From the NCBI RefSeq assembly GCF_040256645.1, contig NZ_CP158281.1, forward strand, positions 3,224,001 through 3,288,000: 64,000 bases of DNA. Direction: 5' to 3'. The position numbers were made by a program, and so were the translations under genes. This DNA comes from Brevibacterium sp. CBA3109. Lineage in GTDB: Bacteria; Actinomycetota; Actinomycetes; Actinomycetales; Brevibacteriaceae. Of this stretch, positions 16,827 to 24,436 are shown piece after piece (position 1 is the stretch's first letter; each line of letters starts with the position of its first letter). Below the pieces are notes generated by a model. It saw nothing but the letters and a program-made list of their open reading frames with translations. It was not told where the DNA came from and did not search any database.

Positions 16827-17582
16827 ATGTTCACCGGCATCATCGAAGAGCTCGGCACCGTCGCGGCCATCGACCACTTGGACGATTCTGCTGTCATCAC
16901 CATCGACGCCAAGGGCCTCGTCGACGACCTCGGTCTCGGCGGCTCACTGGCCGTCAACGGGGTGTGCCTGACCTCGGTCAGAACCGGCGATGCCTCGCCT
17001 CCAGGCAGCGCGACTGCCGAGTCGCCTGGCCCCTTTGTCGCGGAGTCGTCTGGCAGCTTCACCGCGGAAGTGCCCGGCCCCTTCACCGCCGAGGTGATGG
17101 GTGAGACCCTGCGTCTGACCGGGCTGGGAGCCTTGCGCCCCGGGGACCAGGTCAACCTGGAGAGATGCACGCCCGCCGCGGGGCGCTTCGACGGTCATGT
17201 GGTGCAGGGACATGTCGACGGTTGCGGGGAGCTGCTGAGCCGAGACGACCACAACGAGTGGTCGACGCTGCGGATCGCAATCCCGAGTCCTCTCGCTCCC
17301 TATACCGCCAGCAAAGGTTCCATCGCCCTCAACGGTGTCTCGCTGACGCTGACTGCGGTGTCCGAACCCTCTGCGGAAAACGCCTGGGTCGAGGTCGGAC
17401 TCATCCCTGCCACACTGACCCACACCACGTTCGGCGAGCTGGCCCCCGGCGATCCGGTCAACGTCGAGGTGGACGTGCTCGCGAAGTACACCGCCCGCCT
17501 GCTGTCATTCGGTGCCGCCCCAGATACGACCGTCATCTTCAACTCAACCACCAGCACCCGGCAAGGAGCCGACCATGACTGA
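16827..17582 (+). CDS. ribE: Riboflavin synthase alpha subunit with internal repeat insertion
   Basis: It catalyses the last step, dismutation of two lumazine molecules to riboflavin. The 251-aa protein begins MFTGIIEELG and has two similar barrels: GSLAVNGVCLTSV and GHVVQGHVDG, then GSIALNGVSLTLT and LIPATLTHTTFG. Normal homologues are about 200-215 aa. The extra length comes partly from an 8-residue unit repeated four times (residues 59-90: PGSATAES, PGPFVAES, SGSFTAEV, PGPFTAEV), the last being the native strand before MGETL. The stop overlaps the ribBA start by 8 bp. Confidence 0.94.
   Translation: MFTGIIEELGTVAAIDHLDDSAVITIDAKGLVDDLGLGGSLAVNGVCLTSVRTGDASPPGSATAESPGPFVAESSGSFTAEVPGPFTAEVMGETLRLTGLGALRPGDQVNLERCTPAAGRFDGHVVQGHVDGCGELLSRDDHNEWSTLRIAIPSPLAPYTASKGSIALNGVSLTLTAVSEPSAENAWVEVGLIPATLTHTTFGELAPGDPVNVEVDVLAKYTARLLSFGAAPDTTVIFNSTTSTRQGADHD
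17001..17096 (+). repeat. Four 24-bp tandem repeats inside ribE
   Basis: Four imperfect 24-bp units encode 8-residue repeats ending in TAEV or AES. They apparently arose by duplicating the native FTAEV segment of the first barrel. They are in frame. Confidence 0.75.
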
Positions 17583-19041
17583 GACCACCCCGACAGGCGC
17601 GCGGCCCAACCCGACTCCGCTGAGCGCTGGGCACGATCGAGTTCAGGCACACGCACGGCTGGACCCGATCCACGAAGCAATCGCCGCCTTCGCTGCGGGC
17701 CGGCCCATCGTCGTCGTCGATGACGAGGACCGCGAGAACGAAGGCGACCTCATCATGGCCGCGGAGTTCGCCGAGGCTGCGACCATGGGCTTCTTCGTCC
17801 GCTACACCTCTGGTGTCATCTGTGCACCCATGGATGCTGAGCGTGCCGCTGCGCTCGATCTGCCGCCCATGGTCACCGCCAACGAAGACCCGAAGGGAAC
17901 CGCCTACACGATCAGCTGCGACGCAGTCGGCGTGACCACAGGAATCAGTGCCGCCGAGCGGGCCCTGACCGGACGCCACCTTGCCGCCGCAGTTCCCGAT
18001 CCGGCATCGATCACGCGCCCCGGACACGTGTTCCCGCTCATCGCCAAATCCGGTGGAGTCCGTGAACGCCCCGGCCACACGGAAGCTGGAGTCGAGTTCG
18101 CGCGTCTGGCAGGCGCCACTCCTGTGGCGATGATCGGCGAGGTCGTCCACGACGACGGCTCGATGATGCGCTTCGACGCCCTCCGTGAGTTCGCCGATGC
18201 CCACACACTCGTGATGGTCTCGATCGAAGAACTCGTCGATTACCTGAACGAATCAGAACGCGAAGGCACTGTGAGCGCCGCGCTCAGCTCGGATGTCGAA
18301 TCGAGGGCTCACAGCTCGACTGCTCACAGCTCGACGCATGAGTCGGGTGCGAACCCGCCTGCGATCGATTCCTCGACGGAGGTGCCGCTGCCGACGAAGC
18401 ACGGGAGCTTCAGAGCCCGCGCGTTCACGATCGACGGTCACGACCACCTCGGCGTGTTCTCCGGAGTGGACTCTGCCGCCGTTGTCGATGAGTCGACAGC
18501 TCAGGAGTCTTCGCTGCGGGGGCCCGCTCCTCTGGTTCGGGTGCATTCGGAGTGCCTGACCGGGGACGTCTTCGGGTCTCACCGATGTGACTGCGGAGAA
18601 CAGCTGGATCTGGCGATGCAGCGAATCTCCGAGGAAAGCGGGGCCGTGATCTACATGACCGGCCACGAGGGCCGCGGAATCGGGCTAGGCAACAAACTCC
18701 GCGCGTATGCGCTGCAGGATCGGGGCCTGGACACGGTCGACGCCAACCGTGAGCTCGGCTTCCACGACGATGACCGTGACTACCACGCAACCGCGGAGAT
18801 CCTGCGCTCGATCGGCCTGACCCGCATCCGCCTGCTGACGAACAACCCGGACAAGACCCGGGCGCTCGAAGCGCTGGGAATCACGATCGAGGCTGTGGTT
18901 CCGCTCGAGATCCCCGCACGGCCGGAGAACTCGAACTACCTGAACACCAAGCGCGAACGCATGCACCACACGCTGACCCTGCCCTCTGTGGTCGGAAGCT
19001 CCACGGCCTGGGCGTCCATCACTGAGAAGCACCACTGCTGA
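17575..19041 (+). CDS. ribBA: Bifunctional DHBP synthase / GTP cyclohydrolase II
   Basis: It makes both riboflavin precursors: 3,4-dihydroxybutanone phosphate from ribulose 5-phosphate, and the pyrimidine from GTP. In 488 aa the N-terminal DHBP synthase carries VVVDDEDRENEGDL (residues 47-60). The GTP cyclohydrolase II half carries the zinc site SECLTGDVFGSHRCDCGEQ (about 324-342) and GHEGRGIGLGNKLRAYALQD. The two halves are joined by a Ser/His/Thr-rich linker (about 230-265) longer than usual. Start ATG 17575 lies within the end of ribE, preceded by AAGGAGC, so translation is coupled. Confidence 0.95.
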   Translation: MTETTPTGARPNPTPLSAGHDRVQAHARLDPIHEAIAAFAAGRPIVVVDDEDRENEGDLIMAAEFAEAATMGFFVRYTSGVICAPMDAERAAALDLPPMVTANEDPKGTAYTISCDAVGVTTGISAAERALTGRHLAAAVPDPASITRPGHVFPLIAKSGGVRERPGHTEAGVEFARLAGATPVAMIGEVVHDDGSMMRFDALREFADAHTLVMVSIEELVDYLNESEREGTVSAALSSDVESRAHSSTAHSSTHESGANPPAIDSSTEVPLPTKHGSFRARAFTIDGHDHLGVFSGVDSAAVVDESTAQESSLRGPAPLVRVHSECLTGDVFGSHRCDCGEQLDLAMQRISEESGAVIYMTGHEGRGIGLGNKLRAYALQDRGLDTVDANRELGFHDDDRDYHATAEILRSIGLTRIRLLTNNPDKTRALEALGITIEAVVPLEIPARPENSNYLNTKRERMHHTLTLPSVVGSSTAWASITEKHHC

Positions 19042-19116
19042 GCAGCAGCTTCACTCACACGAACTCCTCACCACTGACTGGGCCGGCCACCACGGCCGCT
19101 ACGAAAGGATCCACCC

Positions 19117-19587
19117 ATGGCACACTCCGGAGCACCCGAGCTCACCGTCTCCGCGGCCGATACTCGAGTCGCCATCGTTGCAGCATCCTGGCACACACAG
19201 ATCATGGACGGTCTGGTCGACGGAGCCCAGCGGGCAGCCACCGAAGCCGGGGCCGAGGCCACCCTGATTCGAGTCCCGGGAAGCTTCGAATTGCCGATGG
19301 CTGCGGCACGTCTGGCTCCGCACTTCGACGCGGTCGTCGCACTCGGCGTCGTCGTCCGTGGCGGCACTCCGCACTTCGACTATGTCTGCCAGGCTGCCAC
19401 TGACGGCCTCAACCGCGTCGCCATCGACTCGTGCAAACCGGTCGGTTTCGGGGTGCTGACCTGCGACACCGAGGAGCAGGGACTCGACCGTGCCGGGCTC
19501 GAGGGCTCGCAGGAAGACAAAGGCCACGAAGCCATGACCGCTGCACTGGTCACCGCGCAGGCTCTGGCGGACTACCCGATCGTGTGA
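19117..19587 (+). CDS. ribH: 6,7-dimethyl-8-ribityllumazine synthase
   Basis: It condenses the products of RibD and RibBA into lumazine, the substrate of RibE. The 156-aa protein is normal length for the family. Substrate-binding motifs are [11 protein letters not shown] (N-terminal), RVPGSFELP and [16 protein letters not shown], the last with the catalytic His, plus [13 protein letters not shown] 19117 has GAAAGGA upstream. It is the last biosynthetic gene of the operon, 75 bp after ribBA. Confidence 0.95.
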   Translation: MAHSGAPELTVSAADTRVAIVAASWHTQIMDGLVDGAQRAATEAGAEATLIRVPGSFELPMAAARLAPHFDAVVALGVVVRGGTPHFDYVCQAATDGLNRVAIDSCKPVGFGVLTCDTEEQGLDRAGLEGSQEDKGHEAMTAALVTAQALADYPIV

Positions 19588-19682
19588 ACAATGAAGGAAC
19601 CTCAAATTTCAGCTCGCAGAGGGAGCCGAAATTCATCCTTCAGACTGATGCGCTGCCAACGCCCACTCGGTACCTTGGCACT

Positions 19683-19904
19683 ATGGCTATGAGTGATGAA
19701 ATTGTCAGATGCACACGTGGCGCCTACTACGAGTCGCGATGGGTGCCCATGATGTCGTTCAAGGCTATCCGGCTCGGAGCCTATCGACTTCAACGTTGTC
19801 CTGTTCATCGGCGCTGGGAACTCGCCAGCATCGTCCCCGAAGAAGACCTGACACCACAAATAGTCAACGCGGCCGCAGAATACCCAGCATCACGGGTGCC
19901 ATAA
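19683..19904 (+). CDS. Small conserved-looking actinobacterial protein with Cys pair
   Basis: A 73-residue basic protein starting MAMSDEIVRCTRG. The pattern Cys-x(27)-Cys-Pro-Val-His, with WVPMMSFKAIRLG and RLQRCPVHRRWE, resembles small actinobacterial proteins of unknown function and could be a degenerate zinc ribbon. One Cys plus one CPVH is fewer than a normal ribbon, so metal binding is doubtful. It lies 95 bp downstream of ribH on the same strand and upstream of the operon's hairpin, so it may be co-transcribed. No strong ribosome-binding site is seen. Confidence 0.55.
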   Translation: MAMSDEIVRCTRGAYYESRWVPMMSFKAIRLGAYRLQRCPVHRRWELASIVPEEDLTPQIVNAAAEYPASRVP

Positions 19905-20004
19905 TTGCTCGTCCGGTTTAAGGCGGTGTTGGGCGAGTCCGCTGTGAAGTAGACGAAGAAACTTGCTGATCGCCAAAGGTCGGCAAATACCCCATGTACG
20001 ACGA

Positions 20005-20050
20005 CAGACCCGTCGCCGGCTAGACAACTGCTCTACCGGCGACGGGTCTG
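20005..20050. terminator. Bidirectional hairpin between the rib operon and poxB
   Basis: A perfect 15-bp stem (CAGACCCGTCGCCGG and its complement at 20036-20050) encloses a 16-nt loop between convergent transcription units. There is no T-run on either side. Confidence 0.65.
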
Positions 20051-20102
20051 TTCTGCGTTGCAGTTCGCCGTCAGGCGACTACCCTGCAGCGAACTCTGAG
20101 CC

Positions 20103-21818
20103 TCAGAACAGCTGGCGGATGTTTGCCTGGGCTAGGTCGATGAGTTCGTCGCCCTTGCCGGAGAGCACCGTGCGAACGGCGTAGAGGGCGAAGCCCTTGG
20201 CCTGTTCCGCGGTGATCGTCGGCGGCATTGACAGCTCCTGCCGTTCGGTGACCACGTCGAGCACCGCGGCACCGTCGTAGGCGAGGAATTCACGCACGAC
20301 CTTCGGCAGATCCTTCGACTTCTCGACGCGGAAGCCCTTGATGCCGACCGCCTCGGCGATGGTGGAGAAGTCGGGATTCGACAGCTCCGTACCGAAGGTG
20401 ACGAAGCCGGCGGCCTTCATCTCCAGCTCCACGAAGTTCAGCGAGGAGTTGTTGTAGACGACGGCCTTGACCGGCAGCTTGTTCTGCGTGAGGGTGATGA
20501 GCTCGCCCAGCAGCATCGCCAATCCGCCGTCTCCGGCCATGGCGATGGTCTGACGATCCGGGTACGCCGACTGCACGCCGACGCTCTGGGAAAGAGCATT
20601 GGCCATGGAGCCGTGGCTGAAGGACCCAATCAGCCGACGCTTGCCGTTCATGGTCAGATACCTGGCGGCCCAGACAACAGGTGAGCCCACGTCCGGGATG
20701 AACACCGCATCGTCGTCGGCCATCTCATCGATGAGGCGGGTCAGGTACTGCGGGTGGATCGTCCGCTTCGACGGAGTTGCGAGTTCGTCGAGGTCTTTGC
20801 GGGTCTTTTCGTAGTGCTTGGTCATCGACTTCAGGTGCGTGCTGCTGCGATTCGGCTTGATCAGCGGCAAGAGTTCGCCGACTGTGTCAGCTACGGTGCC
20901 CACCAGCCCGATGTCGACGCGTGTCCGGCGACCGATCTGGGAGCCTCGGACATCGGCCTGGATGACTGTCGCATCCTCGGGATAGAACTGCTGGTAGGGC
21001 AGGTCGGTGCCCAGCATGAGCAGGGTGTCGCAGCCCTTGAGGGCATGGTATCCCGAGGAGAACCCGAGCAGTCCGGTCATCCCCACGTCGTAGGGGTTGT
21101 CGTATTCGATGAATTCCTTGCCGCGCAGCGAGTGCACGATCGGAGCCTGCAGCTTGGATGCGATGGCGATGAGCTCATCGTGGGAGCCTTGCGTTCCGGC
21201 GCCGGCGAGGATCGTGACCTTCTTGCCCTTGTTCAGCGCCTTCGCAGCCGCGTCGAGCTGGGATTCGGCGGGGATCACACGGGGCGCGTAGGACCGAACC
21301 ACCTCGGCGGCGGCAGAGATGTCGGTGAGTCCGACGTCACCGGGGATGACGAGGACTGCAACACCACGCTTCTCAACGGCTTCACGCATCGCAATGCGCA
21401 GCAGGCGCGGCATCTGCTCCGCGGTCGCCACGTGTTCGACGTAGACGCTGCATTCGCGGAACAGCTCGGTCGGGTGGGTCTCCTGGAAGTAGTTCGAACC
21501 GATCTCATCGCTGGGGATCTGGGCGGCGATCGCGAGGACCGGTACACGGGAGCGCTGGGCATCGTAGAGGCCATTGATGAGGTGGAGGTTTCCCGGTCCG
21601 CAGCTGCCTGCGCAGACGGCGAGTTCACCGGTCAGTGCGGCCTCGCCGCTGGCGGCGAAGGATGCCGCCTCTTCGTGGCGGACGTGGACCCAGTCGAGCT
21701 GAGGGTTGACGCGCAGAGCGTCGGTGAAGCCGTTGAGCGAATCTCCCGGGATCCCGTAGACGCGCTTGACTCCGCTGGCCACGAGCGTATCGACGATGTT
21801 TCCTGCGACGGTGGGCAT
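20103..21818 (-). CDS. poxB: Pyruvate dehydrogenase (quinone) PoxB
   Basis: A membrane-associated thiamine-diphosphate and FAD enzyme that oxidises pyruvate to acetate and CO2, passing electrons to quinone. The 571-aa protein shows the N-terminal Glu region VHVRHEEAASFAASGEAALTG, the FAD domain (MLGTDLPYQQFYP), and the C-terminal ThDP motif GDGGLAMLLGEL with the YNNSS end at about residues 440-475. A C-terminal tail suited to membrane association is present. ATG 21818 has GGAAGGA upstream. It appears monocistronic, with a hairpin downstream. It is likely expressed in late growth or under carbon overflow, as in relatives; this is inferred. Confidence 0.93.
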   Translation of the reverse strand: MPTVAGNIVDTLVASGVKRVYGIPGDSLNGFTDALRVNPQLDWVHVRHEEAASFAASGEAALTGELAVCAGSCGPGNLHLINGLYDAQRSRVPVLAIAAQIPSDEIGSNYFQETHPTELFRECSVYVEHVATAEQMPRLLRIAMREAVEKRGVAVLVIPGDVGLTDISAAAEVVRSYAPRVIPAESQLDAAAKALNKGKKVTILAGAGTQGSHDELIAIASKLQAPIVHSLRGKEFIEYDNPYDVGMTGLLGFSSGYHALKGCDTLLMLGTDLPYQQFYPEDATVIQADVRGSQIGRRTRVDIGLVGTVADTVGELLPLIKPNRSSTHLKSMTKHYEKTRKDLDELATPSKRTIHPQYLTRLIDEMADDDAVFIPDVGSPVVWAARYLTMNGKRRLIGSFSHGSMANALSQSVGVQSAYPDRQTIAMAGDGGLAMLLGELITLTQNKLPVKAVVYNNSSLNFVELEMKAAGFVTFGTELSNPDFSTIAEAVGIKGFRVEKSKDLPKVVREFLAYDGAAVLDVVTERQELSMPPTITAEQAKGFALYAVRTVLSGKGDELIDLAQANIRQLF

Positions 21819-21987
21819 AGGATTCCTTCCGTTGAAACACGTGGAGCTCTCAGCTCCTGGGTGGACCGCGTCAGCATCCCAGTCAGAGTGCCGACGCAGG
21901 CTGGTGCCGCGGTTTCAGTCTATCCCCGGGGTCAGCGGTCTGCGGTTGTGAGGTCAGAGACAGCACGAGAACCCACCATCGGTGCGC

Positions 21988-23151
21988 TCACGTCCTCGCC
22001 GAGAGCACCGTCGTCCCGGTCAGCACCACGGCCATGACGATCACCATCATCGGATAGCCGCCCACAAGCCCGGCGAGAGCGGGACCCGCCACCGGTGCCA
22101 GCGCGGTGCCGACGGTGATGGGGGCGACGAAGACTCCGTTGATCGCCCCGAAGTTGGCTGTCCCCCACCTATCGGCGACAGCAGTCGCCTGCAGCAGGGT
22201 GATGCATCCGCGCACGCCGCCGGCGAGCATGCCGAAGCCGATGAGCAACCAGATCGGTCCGGGAACGAAGGCCAGGAGCCACAGTCCGATCGCCCCACAG
22301 GCGAACAGCAGCACAGTCCTGGCCCGCGAGGTGGTGTGACGTTCGAGGGCGGGGTAGAAGATCCGTCCGGCGACCTGCCCGAAACCCACGAGCCCGAGGG
22401 CGACAGCTGCGAGCCCATATGCGGCTCCGCGCTCAAGGAGGAGCGGGATGATGTTGATCGTCACAGCGAAGAGGGTGAAGGTCGACAGGGCAACGGCGAG
22501 CTGCAGGATGATGAAACGATTCGACCGTGTGATCGTGCGGATCTCAGCCCACGATGGGGTCCGAGTCTGTCCGGCTGCCTCGTCGGTCCATTTCCGGTTG
22601 AGGAAGAACAGGTGGAGCGGCAGTGCTGTGACTGCCAGGATCCCGGCGAGGACGACGTAGGTTGTGCGCCATCCGGCGGCATCGATGAGCCAGGCGATGA
22701 TCGGCGCGAACACAGTTGAAGCAAGGCCGCCGACGAGAGTGATCGTCGTCAGCGGCTTGACCCGGTCTGCCCCGTACCAGCGGGTGACGACGGCGAAGGC
22801 GGGCGGGTAGAGCGTGGCCGCCTGCGCGAATCCCGCGAGCACCCAGGCAAGGAAGAAGACGATGAGGTTCGGTGCTGCCGCCACCAGCAGCAATGCCGCG
22901 ATGCCGATGACCGTGCCCAGGCTCATGAGCGTTCGTGGACCGTGGGAGTCCAGCAGTCTGCCGACGTGCACACCGGCGAGCGCCGAGACGATGAGACCCA
23001 TGGTCAGTGCCGCGGTCACGGTCGTCTGGCTCCAACCCATCTCGGCAGAGATCGGCGTCACCGCCACCGGCAGCGAGTAGTAGAGCAGGCCCCAGCTGGC
23101 CAGTTCGGCAATGCAGAGGGCGGCCAGTCCTCCGCGGGGGCGGTCGGTCAC
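21988..23151 (-). CDS. MFS transporter coupled to the Wadjet operon
   Basis: A 387-aa major facilitator with twelve hydrophobic helices. A motif-A-like loop GRLLDSHGPRTLMSLG (about residues 63-78) and the family's repeat AGWRTTYVVLAGI are visible. It resembles monocarboxylate-porter-like MFS proteins; the substrate is unknown. The start is GTG 23151, which overlaps the stop of jetD by 4 bp (GTGA), so translation is coupled to the defence genes. Wadjet operons are not known to need an MFS protein, so this may be a read-through neighbour or an accessory. Confidence 0.8.
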   Translation of the reverse strand: MTDRPRGGLAALCIAELASWGLLYYSLPVAVTPISAEMGWSQTTVTAALTMGLIVSALAGVHVGRLLDSHGPRTLMSLGTVIGIAALLLVAAAPNLIVFFLAWVLAGFAQAATLYPPAFAVVTRWYGADRVKPLTTITLVGGLASTVFAPIIAWLIDAAGWRTTYVVLAGILAVTALPLHLFFLNRKWTDEAAGQTRTPSWAEIRTITRSNRFIILQLAVALSTFTLFAVTINIIPLLLERGAAYGLAAVALGLVGFGQVAGRIFYPALERHTTSRARTVLLFACGAIGLWLLAFVPGPIWLLIGFGMLAGGVRGCITLLQATAVADRWGTANFGAINGVFVAPITVGTALAPVAGPALAGLVGGYPMMVIVMAVVLTGTTVLSART

Positions 23152-24395
23152 CCCTGTTCCCCCGCCGTCAGCGCGGGCTCCCCCGCCGAGGCGGTCAATC
23201 GTTCCAGCACCGTGCCCCAGGGAATACGCTCCTGTTCGAGGCGGACATCGCCCTCGGTTCGCAGGCGGGCGAGCGCCCGGGCTTCCGTCCCAGTCAGTTC
23301 CGGGAACTTTCCTGCGTGTGGTTTCGGCTCCTGCACCCACAGGTCTTTGTGATCGATGAGTATGCCCTCGTCCATGAGCGTCGATTTCACTCCCGGCAGG
23401 TGTGTACGCAACCGCGAGAGGATCGCGAAGCCGTGCGAGTCGAGGTCGCCCCAGTAGATGACGCGAGCCCCGTGCACCCAGGCCAGGCGGGCGACATTGT
23501 CCACGGCATAGCCCGAGCCGTGCACCGCTACGGCGCTGATCCAGGCGGGCATGGCGAGCACAGATTCGAGGTTCTCGAACACGAAGACGAGCCGCGGCGC
23601 GATTGTCAGCTCGCTCAGTTGGGACACGGGCGCGGTGATGTCGCTCAGACCTGACGGCGCAAGATTTGGGTCGAGGATGCGCATTCGTATCCGCGGTTGG
23701 GCGTCGAGGACGTCTATTGCATCGGGTCGCCTGGTTGCCTCCAACAGTGCCGTGACCAAGGAGCGGTGCGTCTCGAACCATTTCGAGTCGACTCCGCGGA
23801 TCGGCAATTGTCTGGGCCGCAGGGTTCCCACAGGGTGATCGCGCAACCATTCGACAACATCGAGGAGGGTGTCGAATTCGGCCTGTCCGAGTCCGAGGAT
23901 CCGTTTCGTGTGAGCCGTGATCGCCGAGGCGGCCGTGTGCTGATCGTGAAACCGTGACCTGATCGTCGCGGTCCGGTCCCGAAGACGACGCCACTGTCGT
24001 GCATCGTCCCCACCGACGAAATTCGCCACAGTCTCCGGGGTTCCCAGCCGCAGGCGCAGTGGGATCTGTTGACGGCCGACCCGCGCCCAGGAGCGCTCGG
24101 TCCAGTCGACGACCGGATGGCTCAGGTTCTCCGGCTTCGAATCGCCGGCATCGGGGCTGGCGATCTTCCGCCAGCTCCCGGCCCATTCCATTGCGGCCGG
24201 CTGGTCCTGAAGCACCTGTTTCTCCGTGGGCGGGTGCAGGGCGATCTCGACGACCGCCGCGGTGGGAGCACTGACCTCGGAGCCCTCGTCTGGGCTGGTG
24301 CCGATCGGTTCATGCCGGGTGGCCCAGGTCGACATGGATGAGCGCAGGCGGTTGCGGGCCTTCGCCCGCGCCTCAGCGACGGTGAGCATCGTCAT
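23148..24395 (-). CDS. jetD: Wadjet protein JetD (DUF3322/DUF2220, TOPRIM-like nuclease)
   Basis: The DNA-cutting subunit of type I Wadjet. The 415-aa protein has the N-terminal DUF3322 arm and a C-terminal DUF2220 domain with a TOPRIM-like site: a Glu in FVFENLESVL (about residue 273) and an Asp pair in YWGDLDSHGF (about residues 313-322). In characterised systems JetD, recruited by the JetABC motor, cleaves circular plasmid DNA. Start ATG 24395 has GGTGAGG upstream; ATG 24389 is an alternative. A 41-bp spacer from jetC contains a duplicated start segment and a 9-codon mini-ORF overlapping this start by ATGA. The stop overlaps the MFS gene. Confidence 0.93.
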   Translation of the reverse strand: MTMLTVAEARAKARNRLRSSMSTWATRHEPIGTSPDEGSEVSAPTAAVVEIALHPPTEKQVLQDQPAAMEWAGSWRKIASPDAGDSKPENLSHPVVDWTERSWARVGRQQIPLRLRLGTPETVANFVGGDDARQWRRLRDRTATIRSRFHDQHTAASAITAHTKRILGLGQAEFDTLLDVVEWLRDHPVGTLRPRQLPIRGVDSKWFETHRSLVTALLEATRRPDAIDVLDAQPRIRMRILDPNLAPSGLSDITAPVSQLSELTIAPRLVFVFENLESVLAMPAWISAVAVHGSGYAVDNVARLAWVHGARVIYWGDLDSHGFAILSRLRTHLPGVKSTLMDEGILIDHKDLWVQEPKPHAGKFPELTGTEARALARLRTEGDVRLEQERIPWGTVLERLTASAGEPALTAGEQG

Positions 24396-24433
24396 CGACG
24401 CCTCACCTGGTCAGTCCTCATCGACGCCTCACC
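24392..24433 (-). repeat. 26-bp-period duplication of the jetD ribosome-binding/start segment
   Basis: On the minus strand GGTGAGGCGTCGATGA occurs twice (24433-24418 and 24407-24392). The upstream copy opens a 9-codon ORF, MRTDQVRRR, whose TGA overlaps the jetD ATG. The downstream copy supplies the jetD site itself. Confidence 0.85.
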
Positions 24434-24436
24434 CGC

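Noticed and set aside
20754..22037. A 427-residue plus-strand frame over poxB
   Set aside because: Shadow of the ThDP enzyme, with no motif.
23152..24186. In-frame N-terminal extension of the MFS gene at 21988-23151
   Set aside because: It would overlap jetD completely. GTG 23151 at the jetD stop gives the normal protein start.
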